Assembly: GCF_016865585.1 (NCBI RefSeq)
Contig: NZ_JAESND010000011.1
Location: 24,001 to 88,000, forward strand
Direction of reading: 5' to 3'
Length of the DNA stretch: 64,000 nucleotides
From: Jeongeupia naejangsanensis
GTDB taxonomy: Bacteria; Pseudomonadota; Gammaproteobacteria; Burkholderiales; Chitinibacteraceae
Below, one piece after another: positions 36,558 through 46,082 of the stretch. Made by a program: the position numbers and the translations under genes. Under the pieces are notes generated by a model. It ran no database searches, was not told the DNA's origin, and worked only from the letters and a program-made list of their open reading frames with translations. Within the stretch, counting starts at the first letter, position 1. Each line of letters starts with the position of its first letter.

Positions 36558-38141
36558 ATGAGCGGCCGCGGCGTTTTTCCGTCCGAAGCGCACTGGCGTT
36601 CGCTGGCGCTGTTCAACGTCTTCCGGCTGCTGGCCGCGATGGCGCTGTTCTTCAGCATCAGCTGGCGCGTGTGGCTGACCCGTTCGGGCGACAGTTACGA
36701 TGCCTTCATCGCGCTGGCGCTGACCGACGTGACGCTGTCGGTCCTGTTCGCAATCGGCATCCACCAGCGTCGTCCGGCATTCCAGCTGCAGCTGTCGGTG
36801 CAGGCGGTGACCGACATCGCCTTTCTTGTGGTGCTGATGCACCTGCTCGGCGGCATCAAGAGCGGCCTCGGCATCCTGCTGCTGCCGTATCTGGCGGCCG
36901 CCGGGCTGATCTCGCGCGGCCGGATGACGCTGTTCCATGCCGCGGTGGCCAGTCTGGCGCTGCTCGGCGAGCAGGTGGTCCAGCTCTGGCTTGGCCAAGC
37001 CGGTACCGACGAGTTCTTCGTTCCGGCGCTGTTGTGCACTGCGTGCTTTGCCGTTGCGTGGCTGGCGCACCGGCTGGCCGGTTTCGCCAGCGAAAGCGAG
37101 GCGCTGGCGCATGCTCGCGGTGTTGACCTCGAAAATCTGGGCCAGCTCAACGCGCGCATCCTGCAGGACGTCTCCGACGGCGTCATCGTTGTCGATGCGC
37201 ACGGCCAGCTGCGGCAGTTCAACGCACAGGCACAGCGGCTGATCGATGCGCCGCTGGTGGCCGGGCAGGCACTCGGCGCCTTGCCGGTGCTGGCGAAGGC
37301 GCTGAAGATCTGGCGTGCCGATCCGGCCGCGCCGACACCATTGCTGCAGCTGGAAGGCGCTTACAAGACCCTGCGACCGCGCTTCGTGCCGCTGGGGCCG
37401 GATCCGCAAGGCAGCGTGCTCGTCTACCTCGAGGACATGGACAGGCTGCGGCGCGAGGCGCAGCAGCTCAAGCTCGCCGCGCTCGGCCGGCTGACGGCCA
37501 ATCTGGCGCACGAAATCCGCAATCCGCTTGGCGCGATCAGCCATGCCGGCCAGTTGCTTCGCGAGGAGGCCGGCGACAACCTGCTGATGCAGAAACTGAC
37601 GCGTATCATCGGCGACAACAGCCGGCGGCTGGAGCGGATGGTCAAGGACGTGCTCGAACTGAACCGGCGCGACCGCGTCGACATGCGGCCGATCATGCTC
37701 GAACCGTGGCTGACGGCCTTTGTCGACGAGTTCAGCCAAAGCGAGCAGATCCGGACGCCGATTGTCGTCGTCTGCCCCGACAAGGCGGAGATCCGCTTCG
37801 ACCCGGGCCACCTGCACCAGGTGTTGTGGAATCTGCTGCGCAACGGCTGGCGCTATTGCAGCAAGCGGCCGGACAGCCTGATCGTCAGCGTCGCCAGCAA
37901 CGATGGCCGCTGGCAGCTCAACGTCGACAACGACGGCCCGCCGGTGGCGCGCGATGCGCTGACGCAACTGTTCGAACCGTTTTTCACCACCGAGTCCAAG
38001 GGCACCGGGCTCGGGCTGTATATTGCCCGCGAGATCTGCGCCGCCAATGCGGCACGCCTCGAATATGTGTCGCAACCGGCCGAGGCCGGTGTGCGTTTTC
38101 GGATTGTGTTCGGAATGAACGATGGCCAGGAAACCCCGTAA
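36558..38141 (+). CDS. pilS: Sensor histidine kinase of the PilS type
   Basis: 527 aa. Six N-terminal transmembrane helices (~residues 17-190) precede a PAS domain (~210-300), a HisKA domain with phospho-His318 in ANLAHEIRNPLGAISHAG, and a HATPase with N and G boxes (VLWNLLRNGWRYC, GTGLGLYIARE). PilS senses the pilin pool in the membrane and phosphorylates PilR. The pilR-like gene overlaps by 20 bp. Type IV pilin genes are not in this window. Confidence 0.92.
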   Translation: MSGRGVFPSEAHWRSLALFNVFRLLAAMALFFSISWRVWLTRSGDSYDAFIALALTDVTLSVLFAIGIHQRRPAFQLQLSVQAVTDIAFLVVLMHLLGGIKSGLGILLLPYLAAAGLISRGRMTLFHAAVASLALLGEQVVQLWLGQAGTDEFFVPALLCTACFAVAWLAHRLAGFASESEALAHARGVDLENLGQLNARILQDVSDGVIVVDAHGQLRQFNAQAQRLIDAPLVAGQALGALPVLAKALKIWRADPAAPTPLLQLEGAYKTLRPRFVPLGPDPQGSVLVYLEDMDRLRREAQQLKLAALGRLTANLAHEIRNPLGAISHAGQLLREEAGDNLLMQKLTRIIGDNSRRLERMVKDVLELNRRDRVDMRPIMLEPWLTAFVDEFSQSEQIRTPIVVVCPDKAEIRFDPGHLHQVLWNLLRNGWRYCSKRPDSLIVSVASNDGRWQLNVDNDGPPVARDALTQLFEPFFTTESKGTGLGLYIAREICAANAARLEYVSQPAEAGVRFRIVFGMNDGQETP

Positions 38142-39480
38142 CCACCGCCGTGTCCTCGTGGTCGATGACGAGGTCGACCTCGCCGACCTGCTCGAGCTGA
38201 CGCTGGTCAAGCTCGGCCTCGATGTCGACAAGGCCAACAACGTCGCCTCGGCGCGGGCTCTGCTCGATACGCGCAACTACGATCTGGTGCTGACCGACAT
38301 GCGCATGCCGGATGGCGAGGGGCTGGACCTGATCCGGCACATCCAGTCGGCTCGGCTCGATGTGCCGGCGGCGGTGATCACCGCCTACGGCAGTACCGAC
38401 AACGCCGTTGCCGCGCTCAAGGCCGGCGCCTTCGACTATCTGGCCAAGCCGGTGTCGCTCGACCAGCTGCGCACGCTGGTGAAGTCGGCGTTGCGGCTTG
38501 AGGATGATCCGGCCGAGCCGGTTCGCATGGATGGCGAAAAGCCCTTGCTCGGCGAGTCGGCCGCGATCCGCCAGGTGCTCGACCTTGTTACCAAGCTCGC
38601 CCGCAGCCAGGCGCCGGTCTACGTGACCGGCGAGTCGGGCAGCGGCAAGGAGCGCGCGGCGCGGCTGATCCACGCCGAGTCGGCGCGGACCGACAAGCCC
38701 TTCATCGCGGTCAACTGCGGTGCGATTCCGGAGAACCTGGTCGAAAGCGAGTTCTTCGGCTACCGCAAGGGCGCGTTCACCGGTGCCGACAGCGACCGCG
38801 ACGGCTTCTTCCAGGCCGCGAGCGGCGGCACGCTGTTCCTCGACGAGGTCGCCGACCTGCCGCTGGCGATGCAGGTCAAGCTGCTGCGGGTGATCCAGGA
38901 GCGCAAGGTGCGCAAGGTCGGCAGCACGGTCGAGGAGCCGGTCGACGTCAGGCTGATCTCGGCGACGCACCAGAATCTGGCCGACTGTGTCGAGGCCGGC
39001 CGCTTCCGGCTCGACCTGTATTACCGGCTCAACGTGATCGAGCTGAAAATGCCGCCGCTGCGGGAAATGGGCGACGACATTGCCCTGCTGGCCCGGCATA
39101 TCCTGACGCGGCTGGCCGCGTGCAACGGCGTCGAGGTCCCGGCATTCGCCCCCGATGCGCTGAGTGCGCTGCTGCGTTACCACTTTCCGGGCAATGTGCG
39201 CGAACTCGAGAACATGCTCGAACGTGCGCTGGCGCTGTCGGATGGCGTGACGATCACGCCGTGCGACCTGCAGCTCGATCGCGACGATGCCGAGCTGGGT
39301 GATGCGGACGAAGGCGGCCTGCAGGGGTATCTGGACCGGCTCGAAAAGCAGGCGATTCTCGAAACCATCGAAAAGACCAACGGCAACCGGACCCAGGCGG
39401 CGCGGTTGCTCGGCGTGACGTTCCGCAGCCTGCGCTACCGGATGGACCGGCTCGGGCTGGCCGGCAAGGGCGAGGCATGA
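38122..39480 (+). CDS. pilR: Sigma-54 response regulator of the PilR type
   Basis: 452 aa. The receiver domain has Asp59 in [15 protein letters not shown]. The AAA+ domain has Walker A GESGSGKE, the GAFTGA loop and [13 protein letters not shown]. The Fis-type HTH is [20 protein letters not shown], as in PilR/NtrC. It activates sigma-54 promoters such as pilA. It differs from the VpsR-like proteins by its genuine phospho-receiver. Confidence 0.93.
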   Translation: MARKPRNHRRVLVVDDEVDLADLLELTLVKLGLDVDKANNVASARALLDTRNYDLVLTDMRMPDGEGLDLIRHIQSARLDVPAAVITAYGSTDNAVAALKAGAFDYLAKPVSLDQLRTLVKSALRLEDDPAEPVRMDGEKPLLGESAAIRQVLDLVTKLARSQAPVYVTGESGSGKERAARLIHAESARTDKPFIAVNCGAIPENLVESEFFGYRKGAFTGADSDRDGFFQAASGGTLFLDEVADLPLAMQVKLLRVIQERKVRKVGSTVEEPVDVRLISATHQNLADCVEAGRFRLDLYYRLNVIELKMPPLREMGDDIALLARHILTRLAACNGVEVPAFAPDALSALLRYHFPGNVRELENMLERALALSDGVTITPCDLQLDRDDAELGDADEGGLQGYLDRLEKQAILETIEKTNGNRTQAARLLGVTFRSLRYRMDRLGLAGKGEA

Positions 39481-40046
39481 GCTGGCAGATCGACGAGGCC
39501 GGCTGGTGCGATGCCGCGATCGCCGTGCCGAGTCCGAACTGCGACGTGCGGCCGGACGACGTCGAGATCAGTCTGCTGGTCGTGCACAACATCAGCCTGC
39601 CCGCCGGCCGTTTCGGCGGCGATCACGTACTGCGGCTGTTTACCAACCGGATCGATCCGCTGGCGGCGCCGGGCTACGACACGCTGGCGACGCTGCGTGT
39701 CTCGGCGCACTTCTTCATCCGCCGTGACGGCCGGGTGCTGCAGTTCGTCCCGACGACAGCGCGGGCTTGGCATGCCGGTGTGTCGTCTTGGCGGGGTAGG
39801 CCCGGTTGCAACGACGTATCGATCGGCGTCGAACTCGAAGGCAGCGACCTCGTGCCGTTCGAGGACATTCAGTACGATGCGCTGATCCGGCTGGCTTCGG
39901 CCCTGCGGCTGCGCCATCCTGTGAAAGAGGTGGTCGGCCATTGCGATATCGCGCCGTTGCGCAAGACCGATCCGGGGCCGTATTTCGACTGGCAGCGAAT
40001 TCATGCTGCCTTGCCACAGCTCAAGGTTGAGCTGCTTGCCGAGTAA
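39477..40046 (+). CDS. ampD: 1,6-anhydro-N-acetylmuramyl-L-alanine amidase
   Basis: 189 aa, overlapping pilR by ATGA. The zinc-dependent amidase_2 domain has ISLLVVHNISLPAGRFGGDH (zinc His), then VSAHFFIRRDGRVLQFV and the late metal His/Asp in VVGHCDIAPLRKTDPGPYFDW. It cleaves recycled anhydromuropeptides in the cytoplasm and so affects AmpR-type beta-lactamase induction. AmpD is often found with pil regulators in betaproteobacteria. Confidence 0.96.
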   Translation: MSWQIDEAGWCDAAIAVPSPNCDVRPDDVEISLLVVHNISLPAGRFGGDHVLRLFTNRIDPLAAPGYDTLATLRVSAHFFIRRDGRVLQFVPTTARAWHAGVSSWRGRPGCNDVSIGVELEGSDLVPFEDIQYDALIRLASALRLRHPVKEVVGHCDIAPLRKTDPGPYFDWQRIHAALPQLKVELLAE

Positions 40047-40063
40047 AGTGGCGGCGCTATAAT
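40036..40063 (+). promoter_or_regulatory. Candidate sigma-70 promoter of kup
   Basis: TTGCCG (40036-40041), 16-bp spacer, TATAAT (40058-40063). It overlaps the ampD stop codon and lies 27 bp before the kup ATG, leaving a very short leader. Confidence 0.55.
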
Positions 40064-40089
40064 CGGCGGCCAATTTCCAGGGGTTTTCC

Positions 40090-41979
40090 ATGGGTAGTGC
40101 AACAAACGAGTCGTCGAAGCAGAGCGGTCTGATGCTTGCGGCGCTCGGCGTCGTCTACGGCGACATCGGCACCAGTCCACTTTATACGCTGCGCGAATGC
40201 CTGAACGGCCACATCCCGCTGCCGATCAATACCGAGAACGTCCTCGGCATGCTGTCGCTGATTTTCTGGGGCCTGATGCTGGTGGTGTCGCTCAAGTACG
40301 TGATCATCGTGCTGCGTGCCGACAACCGTGGCGAAGGCGGGATTCTTGCGCTGCTGGCGCTGGCACTGCGACAGATGAAGACCGGCAGCCGGCGTGCGCT
40401 GGTGCTGACCGCACTGGGGATCTTCGGGGCCGCGCTGTTCTATGGCGACAGCATGATCACGCCGGCGATTTCGGTGCTTTCGGCACTGGAAGGCATCGGC
40501 ATCGTCTCGCATACCTTCGACCCGTACATCATTCCGATCACCATCGCGGTGCTGGTCGGCCTGTTCGCGATGCAGCGCCACGGCACCGCCTCGGTCGGCA
40601 AGCTGTTCGGCCCGGTGATGCTGCTGTGGTTTTCGGTACTCGGCGTACTCGGTGGCTGGCAGATTTTCCACAATCCGACGGTGCTGCACGCACTGAATCC
40701 GGCGTACGGCTTCCAGTTCGTCATCGACAATCCGAGGCAGGCCTTCGTGCTGCTTGGCGCCGTCGTGCTGGCGCTGACCGGCGCAGAGGCGCTGTATGCC
40801 GACATGGGCCACTTCGGCCGTCCGGCGATCAGCCGCGCGTGGTTCTCGCTGGTGCTGCCGGCACTGACGCTCAACTACTTCGGCCAGGGCGCGCTGCTGC
40901 TCGCCGATCCGACCGCGATCAAGAACCCGTTCTTCCTGCTCGCGCCGGGCTGGGGTCTGGTGCCACTGGTGGTACTGGCCACGATCGCCACGGTGATCGC
41001 GTCGCAGGCGGTGATTTCGGGCGCATATTCGATGACCAATCAGGCGGTCCACCTCGGCTTCAGCCCGCGCATGGATATCCAGCACACCTCGGAAACCGAG
41101 AAGGGCCAGATCTACATGCCGGGGATCAACTGGTTCCTGCTGGTGGCGGTGATCCTGCTGGTGCTCGGCTTCCGCTCGTCCGGTGCTCTGGCATCGGCCT
41201 ACGGCTTTGCCGTGGTCTGCACGATGCTGATCACGACGATCCTGGCTTTCGCCGTGTTCGGTCACATCTTTACCGGCGTGCGCAAATGGCTGGTCTGCGC
41301 CGCACTGGTCGTCCTTCTGGTGATCGATTCGCTGCTGTTCTCGGCCAACGTGCTGAAGATTGCCGAGGGCGGCTGGTTCCCGCTGCTGATCGGCCTTGTC
41401 GCCTTTACGCTGATGATGACGTGGAAGCGCGGCCGTGCGCTGCTGTACGAGCGCCTGCTGGAGGGCGAGTTGCCGCTGGAAGGCTTCGTCGAAAGCCTCG
41501 AATCGTCGCCGCCGACCCGGGTCGAAGGGATTGCGGTATTCATGACCGCCAGCACCGATTCGGTGCCGCACGCGCTGCTGCACAACCTCAAGCACAACAA
41601 GGTGCTGCACGAGCAGGTGGTGTTCCTCAGCGTGAAGACGGCCGACATTCCCTTCGTTTCCAAGCGCGAACGCGTGATCGTGCGACGTCTGGGCGAGAGC
41701 TTCTTCCAGATCATCGCCACATACGGCTTCAAGGAAGAGCAAAGCGTGCCCGAGGTGCTGGCCCAGGTCGAGGCACTGCAGGCCGATCTGCGCTTCGACC
41801 CGATGCAGACGTCGTTCTTCCTGTCGCGTGAAACCATTGTCGAGGCGAAGTATCCGGCGATGAGCTTCTGGCGCCGAAAGATCTTCTCGCTGATGAACCG
41901 CAACGCCACACGTGCGACGCAGTTCTTCAAGATTCCGCCGAACCGGGTGGTCGAGATGGGGACGCAGGTCGAACTCTGA
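40090..41979 (+). CDS. kup: Kup/KUP-family potassium uptake transporter
   Basis: 629 aa with about 12 helices and a soluble C-terminal domain from residue ~450. The N-terminal KUP signature is GVVYGDIGTSPLYTLREC; the first-half signature YGDSMITPAISVLSALEGI and the central QAVISGAYSMTNQAVHLGF match the family, and the length is typical. It takes up K+ with H+ at low external pH or K+. Confidence 0.97.
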   Translation: MGSATNESSKQSGLMLAALGVVYGDIGTSPLYTLRECLNGHIPLPINTENVLGMLSLIFWGLMLVVSLKYVIIVLRADNRGEGGILALLALALRQMKTGSRRALVLTALGIFGAALFYGDSMITPAISVLSALEGIGIVSHTFDPYIIPITIAVLVGLFAMQRHGTASVGKLFGPVMLLWFSVLGVLGGWQIFHNPTVLHALNPAYGFQFVIDNPRQAFVLLGAVVLALTGAEALYADMGHFGRPAISRAWFSLVLPALTLNYFGQGALLLADPTAIKNPFFLLAPGWGLVPLVVLATIATVIASQAVISGAYSMTNQAVHLGFSPRMDIQHTSETEKGQIYMPGINWFLLVAVILLVLGFRSSGALASAYGFAVVCTMLITTILAFAVFGHIFTGVRKWLVCAALVVLLVIDSLLFSANVLKIAEGGWFPLLIGLVAFTLMMTWKRGRALLYERLLEGELPLEGFVESLESSPPTRVEGIAVFMTASTDSVPHALLHNLKHNKVLHEQVVFLSVKTADIPFVSKRERVIVRRLGESFFQIIATYGFKEEQSVPEVLAQVEALQADLRFDPMQTSFFLSRETIVEAKYPAMSFWRRKIFSLMNRNATRATQFFKIPPNRVVEMGTQVEL

Positions 41980-41992
41980 CCGGAATGTTCGA

Positions 41993-42028
41993 ACGACAAC
42001 GGCGACCTTCGGGTCGCCGTTGTCGTTT
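41993..42028 (+). terminator. Rho-independent terminator of kup
   Basis: 15-bp stem ACGACAACGGCGACC/GGTCGCCGTTGTCGT closed by a UUCG-type loop, followed by a short T-run. It lies between kup and the convergent HAD gene and could also act on the minus strand. Confidence 0.8.
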
Positions 42029-42681
42029 CAGCGCTGCCGTGACCAGCGCTCGGCCAGTGCGGCAAGGTCGGGAATCTGCCAGTCGGCCCACGACGCGCGC
42101 CGGGGGCCCTTGCGAATCAGCACGGTGCCGATGCCGAGCCGGCGTGCCGGCTTGAGATTGATCGCCGAGTCCTCGACCAGCACGCAGCGCGCCGGGTCGA
42201 GCCGCCATTGCCGCAAGAGCGCCCGGTAGCCACGCAGTTGCGGCTTGGGTGCGTAGCCGGCCGAATCGATCGCGAAAATGCCGTCAAAACAACGGTCGAT
42301 CCCCAGCGCGGCCAGCATGGCTTCGGCGTAATCGTGCGGTCCGTTGGTGAACAGGTATTTCCGTCCTGGCAGCCGGGCCAGTGTGCGTTTGAGGCCCGGC
42401 ATCGGATGAAGCTGGCGGGTCAGTTCGTCGAGCGGATGGCTGTAGGCCAGAAAATGCCGCGGGTCGATGTGCGGGTGGTGACGGATCAGGCCGAGCAGGG
42501 TCGCGCCGTGGCGGTGCCAGTAGGCTACGCGCAACTGCGATGCTTCGGCTTCGGGCAGCCGCAACGCATCGGCGATGAACCGGGTCATCGCGGCGTCGAT
42601 GGTCGGAAACGCATGCCGGTTGGCGTTGTGCAGCGTGTTGTCGAGGTCGAACAGCCAGATCGGTTTGCGGGGTAGCGGCAT
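42028..42681 (-). CDS. HAD-family pyrimidine 5'-nucleotidase-like hydrolase
   Basis: 217 aa from ATG 42681. HAD motif I is LFDLDNTLHNANRHAFP, motif II FTNGPH, and motif III/IV KPQLRGYRALLRQW with CVLVEDSAINLKPARRLG. The small alpha cap and FDLDNTL motif put it in the Sdt1/pyrimidine 5'-nucleotidase subfamily. It starts 29 bp after the CBS protein stop. Confidence 0.92.
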   Translation of the reverse strand: MPLPRKPIWLFDLDNTLHNANRHAFPTIDAAMTRFIADALRLPEAEASQLRVAYWHRHGATLLGLIRHHPHIDPRHFLAYSHPLDELTRQLHPMPGLKRTLARLPGRKYLFTNGPHDYAEAMLAALGIDRCFDGIFAIDSAGYAPKPQLRGYRALLRQWRLDPARCVLVEDSAINLKPARRLGIGTVLIRKGPRRASWADWQIPDLAALAERWSRQR

Positions 42682-42710
42682 CGGTGGTGCCCGGCTGCCG
42701 CCGGACTGGA

Positions 42711-43142
42711 TCAACGGTGAATGTAATAGACCAGCTGATCGATGGTGAATTGCTGGTCGGCAATGGTCTCACGTACCAGATCGCCGATCGACAGCACGCC
42801 CAGCACCCTGTCGTTCTCGATCACCGGCAGGTGACGAATGCGTTTTTCGGTGATCAGCGCCATGCATTCGTCGATGGTCGCTGTCGGCGGTACACAGATC
42901 AGCTTGCGCGTCATGATTTCGGACACCGGCGTGCCCGACGAGGTCTTGCCCATCAGCACGACCTTGCGCGCGTAGTCGCGCTCGGAAAACATGCCGACGA
43001 GATTGTCGCCTTCCATGACCAGCAGGGCGCCGATATTCATTTCGGCCAGCAGTTGCAGGGCCTGGTAGACGGTCGCGTCCGGCGCGATCGAGAGCGTACC
43101 GGAAATCTGTTTTTCGGCGAGTAGGTGGCGGGCGTTTTTCAT
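42711..43142 (-). CDS. Two-CBS-domain protein
   Basis: 143 aa from ATG 43142 (GGAGCCACG upstream). It is made only of a tandem CBS pair: residues ~12-65 (ATVYQALQLLAEMNIGALLV) and ~80-138 (ATIDECMALITEKRIRHLPV), the second ending VLGVLSIGDLVRE. Such stand-alone Bateman modules bind adenine nucleotides and regulate partners. The partner is unknown. Confidence 0.93.
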   Translation of the reverse strand: MKNARHLLAEKQISGTLSIAPDATVYQALQLLAEMNIGALLVMEGDNLVGMFSERDYARKVVLMGKTSSGTPVSEIMTRKLICVPPTATIDECMALITEKRIRHLPVIENDRVLGVLSIGDLVRETIADQQFTIDQLVYYIHR

Positions 43143-43260
43143 CGTGGCTCCTGGGTTCGAGTCAACCGCTGTTGCCGCGGTCAATTCCAATCTAGTCAGC
43201 CATCGTCCACATGCAAGCCGCCCGGCGATGCGGCCCCGGCATGCCGGGGCCGCGTACCGC

Positions 43261-44244
<984 letters not shown>

Positions 44245-44267
44245 TTACCCGGATGGCATTCAATAAT

Positions 44268-44285
44268 TAAATGAATATTCATTTA
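44268..44285. promoter_or_regulatory. Perfect 18-bp palindrome, TetR operator candidate
   Basis: TAAATGAATATTCATTTA ends 11 bp before the ATG of the TetR gene. This AT-rich palindrome with ATGAATATTCAT core is typical of TetR/AcrR operators; autorepression of the whole efflux operon is likely. Confidence 0.8.
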
Positions 44286-44296
44286 TTACTGGTGTC

Positions 44297-44953
44297 ATGG
44301 ATCTCTGCCCCAAACGCTGGTCGCGCCGCAAGGAAGCCAGACCGCACGAAATCCTCGAAGCGGCGCTCGAACTCTTCGCCGAGAAGGGCTATGCCGCAAC
44401 GCGGATCGACGAGATCGCCGCCCGCGCCGGCGTGACGCGCGGTACGCCCTACCTGTATTTCGCCGGCAAGGAAGAGATCTTCAAGGCGCTGATTCAGGAG
44501 CTGCTGTTGCCGGCGCTCGACGAGGCCGAGGCGATGCTCGACGGTTTCGAAGGCAGCGCCGCCGAGCGGCTGCGCCGCATCGTCCATGTCTGGTGGCAGA
44601 GCATGGGCGAAACGCGCCTGTCTGCGCTGCCCAAGCTGATGGTGGCCGAGGCTGGCAACTTCCCCGAGGTCGCCAAGCTGTACAACGACCTGTTCATCGT
44701 GCGCGGCGAAGCGATTTTCCGGCAGGTGATCGAGGCCGGTGTCGCCAGCGGCGAGTTCCGTACCGTTGATGTCGAATATGCCTTGCACGTGCTGTGCGCG
44801 CCGGTGGTGATGGCGATGCTGACGCGCTACATGCCGTACGGCCATGCCGCGCTCGATCCGTTGCGCTATCTCGACTGTCTGCTCGACCTGATGCTGCATG
44901 GCCTGCAGCAATGTCCCCAATCCGCCGAATCCAAGGAAAAGCCCGATGCGTAA
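44297..44953 (+). CDS. TetR/AcrR-family repressor of the RND efflux operon
   Basis: 218 aa. The N-terminal TetR HTH has EILEAALELFAEKGYAATRI, then DEIAARAGVTRGTPYLYFAG and KEEIFKALIQELL. The C-terminal helical domain binds ligands and is variable. It sits directly behind a perfect operator palindrome and overlaps the membrane fusion protein gene by 8 bp. Confidence 0.95.
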   Translation: MDLCPKRWSRRKEARPHEILEAALELFAEKGYAATRIDEIAARAGVTRGTPYLYFAGKEEIFKALIQELLLPALDEAEAMLDGFEGSAAERLRRIVHVWWQSMGETRLSALPKLMVAEAGNFPEVAKLYNDLFIVRGEAIFRQVIEAGVASGEFRTVDVEYALHVLCAPVVMAMLTRYMPYGHAALDPLRYLDCLLDLMLHGLQQCPQSAESKEKPDA

Positions 44954-46082
44954 ACGACTGTCCCTGACCGTGATGAGCACGGTGCTGCTGCTGGCCGCGT
45001 GCAAGGACGACGCCAGACCGCAGGAGGAAGTCCGCCCGGTCCGCGTGGTCACCGCCGGTGCCGATGCGGCACTGCCTGGCGCCGAGCTGACCGGTACCGT
45101 GCGTGCCCACGTCGAGACGCCGCTGGGGTTCCGCATCGGCGGCAAGCTGGTCGAGCGGCGCGTCGACATCGGTGCGGTGGTCAAGAAGGGCGACGTGATC
45201 GCGCGGATCGATCCGCAGGACGCGTCGTTGAACGCCGCGGCGGCCGATGCACAGGCGGCGTCGGCCCGCGCGCAGCTGGCCAAGGTGAAGATGGACTACG
45301 AGCGCAGCAAGGCACTGTTCGCGCAGAAGTTCGTCAGCCAGGCCGAAGTCGACACCCGCAAGGCGACGTTCGACGCGGCAAGCGAACAGCTGAAACAGGC
45401 CGAAGCGCAGAAGCAGCTCGCGCACAACCAGGCCGCTTACGCGACGCTGCTCGCCGATGCCGACGGCGCGGTGACCCGTGTCAGTGCCGAGCCCGGTCAG
45501 GTCGTCGCCGCCGGCACGCCGGTCGTGACGCTGGCGCGCGACGGCGTGCGCGAAGTCGGTCTCGACGTGCCGGAAAACCTGCACGGCAAGGTCCGGCTGG
45601 GCGACAAGGTGAAGATTCGCCTCTGGGCCCTGCCGGGCAAGGAATTCAACGGTCACGTCAGCGAGATCTCGGCCGCGGCCGATCCGCAGTCGCGGACCTA
45701 TGCGGCCCGTGTCGTGTTCGACGAACATGTCGCGCAGCTGGGCCTCGGAATGACCGCAAGCGTTCGGCTGGCCGTGCCCGATGCCGCCGTTGCCGGTGGC
45801 CAGGTCCGGCTGCCGCTGACGGCGCTGTTCGGTGAAACCGGCAAGCAGCAGGTCTGGCGGCTCGACACCAGGGCCGGCCGCGTCCACGCACTGCCGGTCA
45901 AGGTGCTGACGGTGACCGATACCGCTGTCCTGGTTTCGGGCGTCAAGGCCGGAGAGACGATCGTCACCGCCGGCGTGCACCTGCTGCGCGAAGGCCAGCC
46001 GGTGAAGCCGCTGGCGACCCCGGCGGCGGTGCCGGCCGGTTCGACGACAACCGACTCGACGACAACGGGAGCCGGCGCATGA
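44946..46082 (+). CDS. RND efflux periplasmic adaptor (membrane fusion) lipoprotein
   Basis: 378 aa. The signal peptide has a lipobox ending LLLAAC, so Cys18 is lipidated. The barrel-sandwich (lipoyl) domain has LGFRIGGKLVERRVDIGAVV, with a helical hairpin at ~residues 95-150 and then the beta-barrel domain. It joins the inner-membrane pump to the outer-membrane channel. It overlaps the TetR gene and the pump gene (ATGA). Confidence 0.95.
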   Translation: MRKRLSLTVMSTVLLLAACKDDARPQEEVRPVRVVTAGADAALPGAELTGTVRAHVETPLGFRIGGKLVERRVDIGAVVKKGDVIARIDPQDASLNAAAADAQAASARAQLAKVKMDYERSKALFAQKFVSQAEVDTRKATFDAASEQLKQAEAQKQLAHNQAAYATLLADADGAVTRVSAEPGQVVAAGTPVVTLARDGVREVGLDVPENLHGKVRLGDKVKIRLWALPGKEFNGHVSEISAAADPQSRTYAARVVFDEHVAQLGLGMTASVRLAVPDAAVAGGQVRLPLTALFGETGKQQVWRLDTRAGRVHALPVKVLTVTDTAVLVSGVKAGETIVTAGVHLLREGQPVKPLATPAAVPAGSTTTDSTTTGAGA